Origin: Virgisporangium ochraceum
GTDB lineage: Bacteria; Actinomycetota; Actinomycetes; Mycobacteriales; Micromonosporaceae
Direction: 5' to 3'
DNA length: 64,000 bases
Assembly (NCBI RefSeq): GCF_016863655.1
Contig: NZ_BOPH01000007.1
Coordinates: 1 to 64,000, forward strand
The position numbers and the translations under genes are program-made. This document shows positions 37,816-45,956 of this stretch, piece after piece; the stretch's first letter is position 1, and the number at the start of each line of letters is the position of its first letter. The notes below the pieces were generated by a model that ran no database searches, was not told where the DNA came from, and saw nothing but the letters and a program-made list of their open reading frames with translations.

Positions 37816-38162
37816 ACACGATGACCCCGGCACAGGTGGCGGCCCGGTTGCGGATCCTGGCGGACCTGCTGGACGTGACCACCGGCCCGCCGGTCCCGCT
37901 TCGGCTGTACGTGAGCCTGGACGTGTCGAAGCACTCCACAACGCTCGACCAAGACAGCCGCGTTGCCGCGGTAACCGCGGTCGCTGACGCGCTCGGGATG
38001 ACCGCCGAACCGGTCAAGGCCAACGGCGGCTGGTGGGAGCACATCGCGACGGAGCACGGCGATAGCTACACGGTGCGTGTGCACACCGACATCACCGGCC
38101 CGCAGGTGTGCGCGTGCGGCGTGGCCTGCACCCACGGCGGCGCGCTCGCCGCTGCCGCCTGA
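37812..38162 (+). CDS. Small AICE protein of unknown function
   Basis: 116 residues from ATG 37812. MNTMTPAQVAARLRILADLLD is followed by a beta-rich domain (LRLYVSLDVSKHS; DSYTVRVHTDITG) and a Cys-containing end (CACGVACTHGG). No recognised family. Translated with its neighbours by a 4-base overlap. Confidence 0.72.
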   Translation: MNTMTPAQVAARLRILADLLDVTTGPPVPLRLYVSLDVSKHSTTLDQDSRVAAVTAVADALGMTAEPVKANGGWWEHIATEHGDSYTVRVHTDITGPQVCACGVACTHGGALAAAA

Positions 38163-38209
38163 TCCCGGCCCGACCCCTCGAAGAGAGACCTCCTGAACGG
38201 AGAAACCCC

Positions 38210-38371
38210 ATGGGAAACCTGAAGAAGTTCGCGATCGCTGCGGTGGTCGTGTTCGTCATCGCCTACAACCCGTCCGGTGCCGCTGCCGTGCTGCAGATGC
38301 TCGGCGGGCTGTTCGTTGACCTCGTTGACGGCGCGGGCGCTGTCGCGGTCGACCTGAACGGCGGTCAGTGA
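38210..38371 (+). CDS. Small membrane protein (SpdA-like position)
   Basis: 53 residues from ATG 38210 with GGAGAAA upstream. One hydrophobic helix (KFAIAAVVVFVIAYNPSGAA) and an amphipathic rest. Small membrane proteins just before the DUF2637 gene are typical of the transfer-spread (Spd) group of AICEs. Role inferred from place. Confidence 0.72.
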   Translation: MGNLKKFAIAAVVVFVIAYNPSGAAAVLQMLGGLFVDLVDGAGAVAVDLNGGQ

Positions 38372-39174
38372 TGGCCGCCGCAACGGTCCGGATGACCGGC
38401 CGCGGATGGGCCTACATCGGCGCCACGCTCGGCGGCGCCGTGTCGGTCGCGGCGAACGTCGCGCACTCGTACGTGCCGCCGGCCGACGCCCGCCCCGGCT
38501 GGTCGCCCGAGACCGGCGCCGTCATCAGCGCCGTGTTCTGGCCGGTGGCGCTGTTCGCCGCGGTCGAGATCCTCGCCCGCGTGCCGTGGCCCGCTGGCGG
38601 ACGCTGGCTCGCGGCCCGCTTCCTCGGCCTGCTCCCGGTCGCCTTGGTCGCCGCGTTCGTCTCCTATCGGCATCTGTCCGGTCTGCTCGCGCACTACGGG
38701 GAGGACCGGCTGACCGTCGCGGTCGGCCCGCTCGCGGTCGACGGTCTGATGGTCATGGCGACCGCCGCCCTGATCGCAACCGCAACCCGACGCGGCGCCG
38801 CCGCCGCGCTCGACACGCAAGCCGCAACGGTCATCGAATCGGCCGCGCCGGTCGAGGTGCCCTCGGTCGACCTCCCGGCGGCCGAGGACGCGCCGCCGAC
38901 GCCGGCAACGAACGCCGCGCCGGCCGGCAGGTCGACCACGCGGACGGCCCGGCCGCGGACCTCGCGCCGGCCGCCCTCGGCGGTCAAGGTCGAGAAGGCC
39001 GCCGCGCGGATGCCCGGCGCCACCGTGGCGGCAATCGCGGCGAAAGCTGGCGTCAGCGAGACCACCGTCCGGCGGTACCTCCCGGACAACTTCTCGGCGC
39101 CGGTTGCCGCCACTCTGCCGCCAGCAAACGGCACCTCACCTGCGGTAACGCCCGTGCTCGCGGACGCCGCGTAG
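38371..39174 (+). CDS. DUF2637-family membrane protein with C-terminal helix-turn-helix (SpdB-like)
   Basis: 267 residues from ATG 38371 (GTG 38368 is equally possible), overlapping the upstream stop. Four membrane helices in residues 10-145 (WAYIGATLGGAVSVAANVAHS; SAVFWPVALFAAVEILARV; LGLLPVALVAAFVSYRHLSG; LAVDGLMVMATAALIATA), then a Pro/Ala linker and a helix-turn-helix (VAAIAAKAGVSETTVRRYLP). This DUF2637 layout is normal for AICE spread proteins, thought to help plasmid movement between mycelial compartments. Confidence 0.88.
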   Translation: MAAATVRMTGRGWAYIGATLGGAVSVAANVAHSYVPPADARPGWSPETGAVISAVFWPVALFAAVEILARVPWPAGGRWLAARFLGLLPVALVAAFVSYRHLSGLLAHYGEDRLTVAVGPLAVDGLMVMATAALIATATRRGAAAALDTQAATVIESAAPVEVPSVDLPAAEDAPPTPATNAAPAGRSTTRTARPRTSRRPPSAVKVEKAAARMPGATVAAIAAKAGVSETTVRRYLPDNFSAPVAATLPPANGTSPAVTPVLADAA

Positions 39175-39251
39175 TTCCCTCGCTCGAACCCACCCCGACC
39201 GCGATGACGCGGTCCGAGCCCTGCCACATCTTCGCTGTTTGGAGGCCCGTC

Positions 39252-39383
39252 ATGGGCAAGCACACCAAGTCGGACAACGCCCCGTCGCAGTTCATGACCT
39301 GCCCGATGTGCAGCGGCTCGCGCCGCCGCGACGGCAAGACCTGCACCTGGTGTCACGGCAACGGCAAGGTCCGTTCCCGCTAG
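39252..39383 (+). CDS. Mini protein with DnaJ-type zinc motif
   Basis: 43 residues from ATG 39252 with GGAGG upstream. CPMCSGSRRRDGKTCTWCHG gives two CxxCxG-like motifs as in the DnaJ zinc finger. A second such gene follows Tra at 41835. Too small for most gene finders; the motif and ribosome site support it. Confidence 0.78.
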   Translation: MGKHTKSDNAPSQFMTCPMCSGSRRRDGKTCTWCHGNGKVRSR

Positions 39384-39483
39384 CTCCGCCCGGCGGCGCG
39401 GCCCTGAGGCCTCGCAAACCACGTACCGCGCCGCCGGCCCCTTGTCCCGATCCACCCGAAGGGCTTCACGGAGGACCCTCATC

Positions 39484-41691
39484 ATGACCAACGAGAACGG
39501 CGACCGCGACCCGATCGACTGGGAGCGGTACGAAGAGGAGATCGGCGGGCCGGGCGCCGCCGATGTGGTCGACCTGGACAAGGCGCGGCAGCGCCGCGAC
39601 CACGGCGACCAGGTCGACGCGGACGCCGGGCCGGACGGCAGCGCCGGGCCGGTGCTGGTCGACAGCGTGGCCGCGCAGCGTCGACCGAGGTTCACCCTGT
39701 CCGGGCTCCGCGACGCCAAGCGCCGGCCGATCGTGCCGGGCTGGCTGCGGTCGCGGGCCGAGGCGACCGGCAACGCCCTGTGGGCGTTGGAGCTGGCCGG
39801 GCACACGCTGGCCTATCACGGCATCCGGATGCCGAAGTACGCCGCCAAGGTGACCTGGCGCGCGCCGCGCGGCGCCGTCCGGCTGGTGGTCACCTACGTG
39901 CGGTGGTGGTTCGACCGGGAGGGCGAGGTGTTCCGGCAGGCGTCCGCCCGCGAGGAGGACGCCGACCTGTACCTGAAGCTGGCCCGGCAGCGTGACCGGC
40001 GGGTGCGGTGGCGCGGCATCGTGACCGTGCCGGTCGCCCTCGCCGTGTTCCTCGCGCTCGTCTGGCTCGCGACGGCCGCGAGCACGCCGACCGTGTGGGC
40101 GGCGCTCGCCGCGCTCATCGTGGCGTGCGGCGTGGTCGGCACCCCGGCCGACAAGCCGTTGCTCGACACGGCGGTGGTCCGCACGGACGCTGCGCCGCTC
40201 ACGTCGGCTGAGGTGGTCCGGGCGTTGTCGACGCTGCGGATCGTCGGCATCGACCGGGCGATCCGGGCCGGGGACACCGGCAAGCGGTGGTTCCCCGCAC
40301 CGATCCAGCGCGACAACGGCGCCGGCTGGCGCGCCGAGGTCGAGCTACCGCGCGGCGTCACCGCGACCGAGGTCGTGGAGAAGCGCGAGGAGCTGGCGTC
40401 CGCGCTGGCCCGGCCGCTCGGGTGCGTGTGGCCGGAGGCGAACACGGACGTGCACCCCGGCCGGCTGGTGCTGTTCGTCGCCGACCGGGACATGTCCCGG
40501 GCCAAGCCGGTTCCGTGGCCGCTGCTCAAGACCGGCCTCGTGGACCTGTTCAAGTCGTTCCCGTTCGGCACCGACCCGCGCGGGCGCATGGTGCCGCTGA
40601 CCCTCATGTTCGCCTCGATGATCATCGGGTCGATTCCCCGCATGGGCAAGACGTTCACGCTCCGGCTCGCCCTGCTCGGCGCGGCATTGGACCCGCGTGC
40701 GTGGCTGTACGCCTTTGACCTCAAGGGAACCGGTGACCTCGCGCCGCTGGAACCCGTCTGCCACAGGTACCGCGCCGGTGACGACGACGAAGACATCGAG
40801 TACGCCATCATTGCGATGCGCGAGGTGCGGGCCGAGCTGCGGCGCCGGACGAAGGTGATCCGGGAACTGCCGCGTGACCTGTGCCCGGAGAACAAGGTCA
40901 CCCCGGAACTGGCCGACCGCAAGACGTTGGGCCTGCACCCGGTCGTCATCGGGGTGGACGAGTGCCAGGTGTGGTTCGAGCACCCCAAGTACGGCGACGA
41001 GTTCGAAGAGATCTGCACCGACCTCGTGAAGCGTGGCCCGGCCGCCGGGATCGTGCTCATCCTGGCAACGCAGCGACCGGACGCCAAGAGCCTGCCGACC
41101 GGCATCTCCGCCAACGCGGTGCTGCGGTTCTGCCTGAAGGTGATGGGCCACACCGAGAACGACATGGTGCTCGGCACGTCGATGCACAAGACCGGCATCC
41201 GGGCGACCATGTTCTCCCGGCGTGACAAGGGCATCGGCTACCTCGCCGGTGAAGGCGACGACCCGCAGATCGCACGGACCGCCTACATCGACGGGCCGAC
41301 CGCCGACGCCATCGTGACCCGCGCTCGCGCCGCGCGGGAGCGCGCCGGCAACCTGACCGGCCACGCCGCCGGGCACACCGTCGACACCGTGGCGGTCCGG
41401 CGGGACACCCTGCTTGACGACCTGGCCGTCGTGCTCGGCACCGGCGAGGCCAAGGTGTGGACCGAGACCGTGTTGGAGCGGCTGGCCGGGCTCCGCCCGG
41501 ACGCCTACGCGGGCATGACCCGCGACCAGTTGACGGCCGCGCTCAAGGTCCACGGGATCAAGACCAAGCAGGTCTGGGGCACCGACCCCACGACGGGCGA
41601 GGGCGCCAACCGGCGCGGCATCGACCGTGCCGACATCACGGCCGCGATCACCAAGCGTGACCGCGAGCAGGGCGGTCGGGCCGCGTCCTGA
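39484..41691 (+). CDS. tra: FtsK/SpoIIIE-type conjugal transfer protein Tra
   Basis: 735 residues from ATG 39484. An acidic N-terminus, two membrane helices near residues 185-225 (GIVTVPVALAVFLALVWLATA; VWAALAALIVACGVVG), and a motor domain with Walker A IIGSIPRMGKTFTLRLAL near residue 385, Walker B VVIGVDECQVWFEH and ILATQRPDAKSLPTGIS. The C-terminus has a winged-helix-like part that may read DNA. In AICEs this single protein pumps double-stranded DNA between hyphae. Confidence 0.95.
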   Translation: MTNENGDRDPIDWERYEEEIGGPGAADVVDLDKARQRRDHGDQVDADAGPDGSAGPVLVDSVAAQRRPRFTLSGLRDAKRRPIVPGWLRSRAEATGNALWALELAGHTLAYHGIRMPKYAAKVTWRAPRGAVRLVVTYVRWWFDREGEVFRQASAREEDADLYLKLARQRDRRVRWRGIVTVPVALAVFLALVWLATAASTPTVWAALAALIVACGVVGTPADKPLLDTAVVRTDAAPLTSAEVVRALSTLRIVGIDRAIRAGDTGKRWFPAPIQRDNGAGWRAEVELPRGVTATEVVEKREELASALARPLGCVWPEANTDVHPGRLVLFVADRDMSRAKPVPWPLLKTGLVDLFKSFPFGTDPRGRMVPLTLMFASMIIGSIPRMGKTFTLRLALLGAALDPRAWLYAFDLKGTGDLAPLEPVCHRYRAGDDDEDIEYAIIAMREVRAELRRRTKVIRELPRDLCPENKVTPELADRKTLGLHPVVIGVDECQVWFEHPKYGDEFEEICTDLVKRGPAAGIVLILATQRPDAKSLPTGISANAVLRFCLKVMGHTENDMVLGTSMHKTGIRATMFSRRDKGIGYLAGEGDDPQIARTAYIDGPTADAIVTRARAARERAGNLTGHAAGHTVDTVAVRRDTLLDDLAVVLGTGEAKVWTETVLERLAGLRPDAYAGMTRDQLTAALKVHGIKTKQVWGTDPTTGEGANRRGIDRADITAAITKRDREQGGRAAS

Positions 41692-41704
41692 CCCCTCCGG
41701 AGGC

Positions 41705-41799
41705 CGCTAGGTCTAGCACTGGCACCCGCTAGACCTAGCGGCACCGCTAGCGCCTCATTCATTCCCTGGCCAGCGCCCTAGCTTCTAGCGGCGCTGGCC
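41705..41799. other. CTAG-rich palindromic region after tra (clt candidate)
   Basis: Two perfect inverted repeats, CGCTAGGTCTAGC/GCTAGACCTAGCG (41705-41740) and GGCCAGCGCC/GGCGCTGGCC (41768-41799), hold seven of nine CTAG tetramers that occur between 41706 and 41863. CTAG is normally rare in bacterial DNA. It may be a double terminator or the cis site (clt) bound by Tra. Confidence 0.6.
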
Positions 41800-41834
41800 G
41801 TCTACACCCCGAAATCGGCCCGTGGAGGCACTTC

Positions 41835-42134
41835 GTGAACCCCGCGCTCCTGCTAGCTAGCTTCATCCTCGCCGTCACAGGCGGTTACGCACTGTTGTGC
41901 GCCGCCGCGCCGTGGACGCACTGCCGCGCCTGCTCCGGCACCGGCCGCAAGCCCGGCCGCGCCGGCAAACTCCTGCGCTCGCCGTGCCGACGCTGCGACG
42001 GCACCGGCATCCGCGTCCGCATCGGACGCCGCGTCTTCACCTGGGTTGACCGGGAGTACCGGCGCGGCACCGCACCCGACCACACGAGCACCGGCCGCGC
42101 CCGGCCGTTCGACCGGGGAGGTGCCGAGCGGTGA
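41835..42134 (+). CDS. Membrane-anchored zinc-finger protein
   Basis: 99 residues from GTG 41835 with GGAGG upstream. One membrane helix at residues 3-25 (PALLLASFILAVTGGYALLCA) and a DnaJ-like zinc motif with HCRACSGTGRK and CRRCDGTGIRV. Similar small proteins accompany AICE transfer genes. Overlaps the next gene as GTGA. Confidence 0.78.
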   Translation: MNPALLLASFILAVTGGYALLCAAAPWTHCRACSGTGRKPGRAGKLLRSPCRRCDGTGIRVRIGRRVFTWVDREYRRGTAPDHTSTGRARPFDRGGAER

Positions 42135-42418
42135 CCCGCATCCGCGCCTTGCTCCGTGCTCGCGTTGAGGCGGTTGCGGACCGCATCCACGCGCCCGGCG
42201 ACGCCCGTGCCCGCGCTGCCGGGCTGACCGTCGAGCGGTTGCCCGGCGGGCGCCGGCGCATGTCCGACCCCCGCGTGCCGGTCTGGCTCGAACGGCGCCG
42301 GCAACGCCTCGCCCGCACCGGCGGCGACCCGCTCGATCGGGCGCTCGCCACCGGTGCACACCGGCCACGCGCCGAGGCCCACGCGGCGAACCGCGATGAC
42401 GTTCCTCGACTGGCGTGA
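42131..42418 (+). CDS. Small basic AICE protein
   Basis: 95 residues from GTG 42131. Very Arg-rich (IRALLRARVEAVADRIHAPGD; WLERRRQRLARTGGD), which suggests nucleic-acid contact. No recognised family. Confidence 0.65.
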   Translation: MTRIRALLRARVEAVADRIHAPGDARARAAGLTVERLPGGRRRMSDPRVPVWLERRRQRLARTGGDPLDRALATGAHRPRAEAHAANRDDVPRLA

Positions 42419-42602
42419 CCACGCGGTCGGTCCGCTCGCGCCGTGCCGGTTGTGCGGCCGTCCGGCGCTGATGCGCGATGCGGACGGCCGTCCGTGTCAC
42501 AAGATCTGCGCCGAGCACCGGCACGGCAGCGCGCTTACCGGCGAGCCGGGCGCGCTGCCGTTGCCGGACAACGCTTCTGCCGCTTCACAGGAGGTGAAAC
42601 CC

Positions 42603-43565
42603 ATGGACCACAACCCGTTGCTGACGGCTGCACTGACGTGCGCGGCGCGCGGCTGGCACGTGTTCCCGTTGCGTCCCAACGACAAGCGGCCCGCGTTCCC
42701 GGACCACGCCGAGGAAAACTGCGCCGGATCGGAGCGGCGCTGCGCCGCTGCCGGGCGGCATGTCGGGTGGGAGGAACGCGCCACCGTCGACCCCGACCGG
42801 ATTCGCCGGGCGTGGACCGTTGCGCCGTACGGCATCGGGGTGGCCTGCGGACCGTCCGGGCTGGTGGTCGTGGACCTGGACATGCCCAAGCCGGGCGCCA
42901 CCGTCCCGGAGCAGTGGCGGCTACCCGGCATCAACGACGGCACCGACGTGTTCGCCGAGATCTGCGACCGGGCCGCACAGCCCATCCCGCTGAACACGTA
43001 CACCGTGACCACCGGCAACGGCGGTACCCACCTGTACTACCGGCACCCGACCGGCGAACCGTTGCTACGTAACACATCCGGTACGCGAGGCAACGGTCTG
43101 GGGTGGCTGGTCGACACCCGCGCGCACGGCGGGTACGTCGTCGCCGCGGGCAGTTCTGTCGACGGTCGCGCCTACACCGTCACCCACGATGCCGACGTGA
43201 TGGCCCTGCCTGGCTGGCTCGCCGACCGGCTACGGCCGTCCGATCCGGCGTCGTCCGGACGGCCGGTCGTGGTCGACATCGGCACCGGCCGCCGCGCGGC
43301 CTACCTGCAAGCCGCGATCGACCGCCAGGTCGAACACCTACTGGCCGCGACCGGCAACCGCAACGACGCGCTGTACATCGCCGCGCAGAACCTCGGCCAG
43401 CTCGTGGCCGGTGGCGACCTGGACGCCGCGCACGTGACCGCGGTGCTGACCGATGCGGCCGAGCAGCTCGGGCTGCACCGCGACCCGCCCGCCGGGCAGA
43501 TCGCGAAGACCATCGCGTCCGGGCTGCGGGCCGGTGCGCGCCGGCCACGCCGGGCGGCGGCATGA
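42603..43565 (+). CDS. Bifunctional DNA primase/polymerase (prim-pol)
   Basis: 320 residues from ATG 42603, which has AGGAGGTGA at ideal distance. MDHNPLLTAALTCAARGWHVFPLRPNDKRPA is the family N-terminus; catalytic Asp pair in VVVDLDMPKPG near residue 95; ATP/nucleotide-binding TGNGGTHLYYRHP and the histidine motif near residue 145. The frame is open upstream to ATG 42396, adding a Cys-rich part (CRLCGRPALMRDADGR; CHKIC) that could be a separate zinc ribbon or an N-terminal extension. It replaces RepSA as the replication primase of this AICE. Confidence 0.9.
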   Translation: MDHNPLLTAALTCAARGWHVFPLRPNDKRPAFPDHAEENCAGSERRCAAAGRHVGWEERATVDPDRIRRAWTVAPYGIGVACGPSGLVVVDLDMPKPGATVPEQWRLPGINDGTDVFAEICDRAAQPIPLNTYTVTTGNGGTHLYYRHPTGEPLLRNTSGTRGNGLGWLVDTRAHGGYVVAAGSSVDGRAYTVTHDADVMALPGWLADRLRPSDPASSGRPVVVDIGTGRRAAYLQAAIDRQVEHLLAATGNRNDALYIAAQNLGQLVAGGDLDAAHVTAVLTDAAEQLGLHRDPPAGQIAKTIASGLRAGARRPRRAAA

Positions 43566-45124
43566 CCCGCCCACAGGTGCAGGTCGGCACCGGTCCGGAG
43601 ACCATCCGCGTGCTCAAGGCCGCGCTCGTAGATGGCATCCTGCCGCACACCTACGTGTCGGCCGGTGCGCTGGTGCACATGGAGACCGTCTCCGGTGACC
43701 TGGCCACCGGCGCCGCCGATGAGGACGCCCCGCTCCCTGTTTCAGCCAGTCCGCTCAACCCCGCCGCGCTCGCCGGTCTGCTGGCCGAGCACGCGCACGT
43801 GTTCCGCGTTCGCACCCGCAAGGGTGAGAACGGCCCGGAGATGTTCGAAGAGGAGGTGACCCCGCCCCGCGAGATCCTGTCTTCCGTGCTGGCCGGGAAG
43901 ACCTGGCCGAACGTGCCGCCGCTGCGCGGCGTGATCGGCGCGCCGGTGCTCCGGCGCGACGGGACGCTGTTGCAGCGGCCCGGCTACGACCCCGCCACCG
44001 GTCTCTACCTCGCCGCACGGGTCGACCTGCCCGAGGTGCCCGAGCAACCGACCGCGGAGCAGGTGTGCAAGGCGCGCGAGTTCCTGTTGGGCCGGTTCCT
44101 GCGTGACTTCCCGTGGAGCAGCGCGGCCGACCGGGCGAACTACCTCGCACTACTGGCGACGCCGATCCTGCGGCACTACACCCGGTCGCTGACCCCGTTC
44201 GCGGTCATCGACGCCACCATGCCCGCGTCCGGTAAGACGATCCTCACCGGCGGCCCCGGCATGCTCTACGGCCAACGCGTGCTGCCGTGGACCTACAGCG
44301 AAGAGGAGTTGCGCAAGACCATCACGGCCGTACTCGCGCAACAGGTCGGATGCGTGGTGTTCGACAACCTGGCCGAGGGCACCGTCATCGACTCCGCGAT
44401 CCTGGCCCAGCTCGTCACCGGCGGAGTCTGGTCGGACCGGCAGTTGGGATCGTCGCGCACCGTCGCGACCATCAACGACCGGCTCTGGATGGCCACCGGC
44501 AACAACCTGCAAGTAGGTGGCGACATGGCATCGCGGACCGTCCGCGTCCACCTCGACCCGAACATGCCGCGCCCGGAGCAGCGCGACCAGTCCGGGTTCG
44601 GCATCCCGCACCTCGACCAGTGGATCACCGTTCCGGCCAACCAACTCACCGTGCTCTGGCACCTCCTGGTGCTCGTGCTCGACTGGACCCGCAACGGCGC
44701 ACCTCGCGCCGCCGGCATGTCGATGCGGCAGTTCACCCCGTGGGCGCAAGCCCTCGGCGGGTTCCTCGCCCACCACCACGTGCCCGGGTTCCTCGCCAAC
44801 GCCGAGGAAGTACGCGGGGTAGACGAAGACGAAACGCGCTGGCGCGCGTTCCTGTCCTGCTGGCACGACCGGCACGCCGGCCGCGAGATGACCGCCGCGG
44901 ACCTACGTCGCGACGGCGAGCCGGACCACACCGGCGGGGACACGTTCGATGCGTGGGACGGGCAGTTCATCACCACGCACACGGGCAAGCTGCCCAACCC
45001 GCTCGCGCTCGGCCGGCTGCTGACCGGGCAGGTCGGCCGGTGGCGCGGCCCGTACGTCATCCGCGCAGGGAAGAACGACCGGGGCGACCGCAACGTGTTC
45101 TGGGTCGAACGCCACGACGGCTGA
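43562..45124 (+). CDS. P-loop replication ATPase partner of prim-pol
   Basis: 520 residues from ATG 43562, overlapping the primase stop as ATGA. Walker A AVIDATMPASGKTILTGG near residue 220, Walker B VGCVVFDNLAEGTV, and sensor-like LWMATGNNLQVGGDM. It is the helicase-like partner usually placed after prim-pol in such elements. A C-terminal winged-helix-like tail ends at residue 520. The iteron block right after the gene is a likely target. Confidence 0.85.
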   Translation: MTRPQVQVGTGPETIRVLKAALVDGILPHTYVSAGALVHMETVSGDLATGAADEDAPLPVSASPLNPAALAGLLAEHAHVFRVRTRKGENGPEMFEEEVTPPREILSSVLAGKTWPNVPPLRGVIGAPVLRRDGTLLQRPGYDPATGLYLAARVDLPEVPEQPTAEQVCKAREFLLGRFLRDFPWSSAADRANYLALLATPILRHYTRSLTPFAVIDATMPASGKTILTGGPGMLYGQRVLPWTYSEEELRKTITAVLAQQVGCVVFDNLAEGTVIDSAILAQLVTGGVWSDRQLGSSRTVATINDRLWMATGNNLQVGGDMASRTVRVHLDPNMPRPEQRDQSGFGIPHLDQWITVPANQLTVLWHLLVLVLDWTRNGAPRAAGMSMRQFTPWAQALGGFLAHHHVPGFLANAEEVRGVDEDETRWRAFLSCWHDRHAGREMTAADLRRDGEPDHTGGDTFDAWDGQFITTHTGKLPNPLALGRLLTGQVGRWRGPYVIRAGKNDRGDRNVFWVERHDG

Positions 45125-45143
45125 CCGGACGCGCTTCAAGAGC

Positions 45144-45171
45144 GGCTGAAACATCTCCGCATCTCCGCAAC
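45144..45171. repeat. Left arm of 28-bp inverted repeat at candidate origin
   Basis: Perfectly complementary to 45341-45368, with pairing continuing five more bases after one mismatch. Confidence 0.9.
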
Positions 45172-45340
45172 GCCGCACAACCCCTGAGCGACCAGCGGAA
45201 CGACCCTGCGGAGATAGAACCGGTCGACGGTCGCCCATCTCCGCAACTCCGCACGATCACCGGACTTGCGGAGTTGGGCCAACCCGACTCCGCAAGATCT
45301 CCGCACCCACGTTCCGCAGCTCACCGGACGATCCTGCGGG

Positions 45341-45368
45341 GTTGCGGAGATGCGGAGATGTTTCAGCC
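45341..45368. repeat. Right arm of 28-bp inverted repeat at candidate origin
   Basis: Perfectly complementary to 45144-45171. Together they could form a 28-bp stem or two strong protein sites about 200 bp apart. Confidence 0.9.
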
Positions 45369-45547
45369 CTTCCAGCCACAAGCAGCGCCGGCCGCCAAAC
45401 CCTCTCAATCCGATCGGATCCATAGGAAGACACCAGCGACCCACAGATCTTGGCTACACGGGCCGTACAGCGGGCGCTCAGACCGTCTCTGACGCGTTGA
45501 GCGCTCGCTGACCCAGCAACCCGGCCCACGGACGGAAAGGCCCCACC

Positions 45548-45724
45548 GTGCGAATCAGGCTGCACGGCACCTCGGCAGAGATGACGGCCACCCTCGCCGC
45601 GCTCGCCGTGGCGCTCGACATATCCGAGATCAGCCGGCCGTACCCCGACCGGCACCCGTCCAACAGGACCCGCACCTACCTCACGGCCACCCCGCGAGGC
45701 GACCGAAAGGAACGCGACCAGTGA
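45548..45724 (+). CDS. Small ORF before xis
   Basis: 58 residues from GTG 45548 with GGAAAGG upstream. MRIRLHGTSAEMTATLAALAVALDISEISRPYPDRHPSN; the stop overlaps the xis start as GTGA. Short ORFs of this kind, coupled to xis, occur in many AICEs. Function unknown. Confidence 0.75.
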   Translation: MRIRLHGTSAEMTATLAALAVALDISEISRPYPDRHPSNRTRTYLTATPRGDRKERDQ

Positions 45725-45945
45725 CCACCCCGAACCTCCCGGCCAGCTCGCCGCGAATCCTGCTCAAGGTCGAAGAGGCCGCCCGCGTGCTCGGCATCGG
45801 CCGGACGCTGATGTACAGCCTCGTCATGAGCGGCGAAGTCGAGTCCGTTCCCATCGGCCGACTTCGCCGGATTCCGGCCGACTGCCTCACCGAGTACGTC
45901 GCGCGGCTGCGCGCCACCAACCAGGTTCAGCCCAACGCCGCATGA
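45721..45945 (+). CDS. xis: Excisionase (helix-turn-helix, MerR-like fold)
   Basis: 74 residues from GTG 45721. LLKVEEAARVLGIGRTLMYSLVMSGEVESVPIGRLRRIPADCL is the standard excisionase helix-turn-helix. It helps the integrase cut the element out of the tRNA site. Overlaps int. Confidence 0.92.
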   Translation: MTTPNLPASSPRILLKVEEAARVLGIGRTLMYSLVMSGEVESVPIGRLRRIPADCLTEYVARLRATNQVQPNAA

Positions 45946-45956
45946 GGAGACCAACG

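Larger units (their letters stand above)
45125..45547. other. Iteron-like block, candidate origin of replication of the AICE
   Basis: A gene-free 420-bp stretch. A 28-bp perfect inverted repeat (45144-45171 and 45341-45368, beginning GGCTGAAACATCTCC) encloses many copies of CTCCGCA or TGCGGAG in both orientations, including CAACTCCGCA/TGCGGAGTTG. Downstream is a CCGATCGG palindrome at about 45409-45418. No gene was seen. The position after primase and ATPase supports an origin. Confidence 0.65.
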
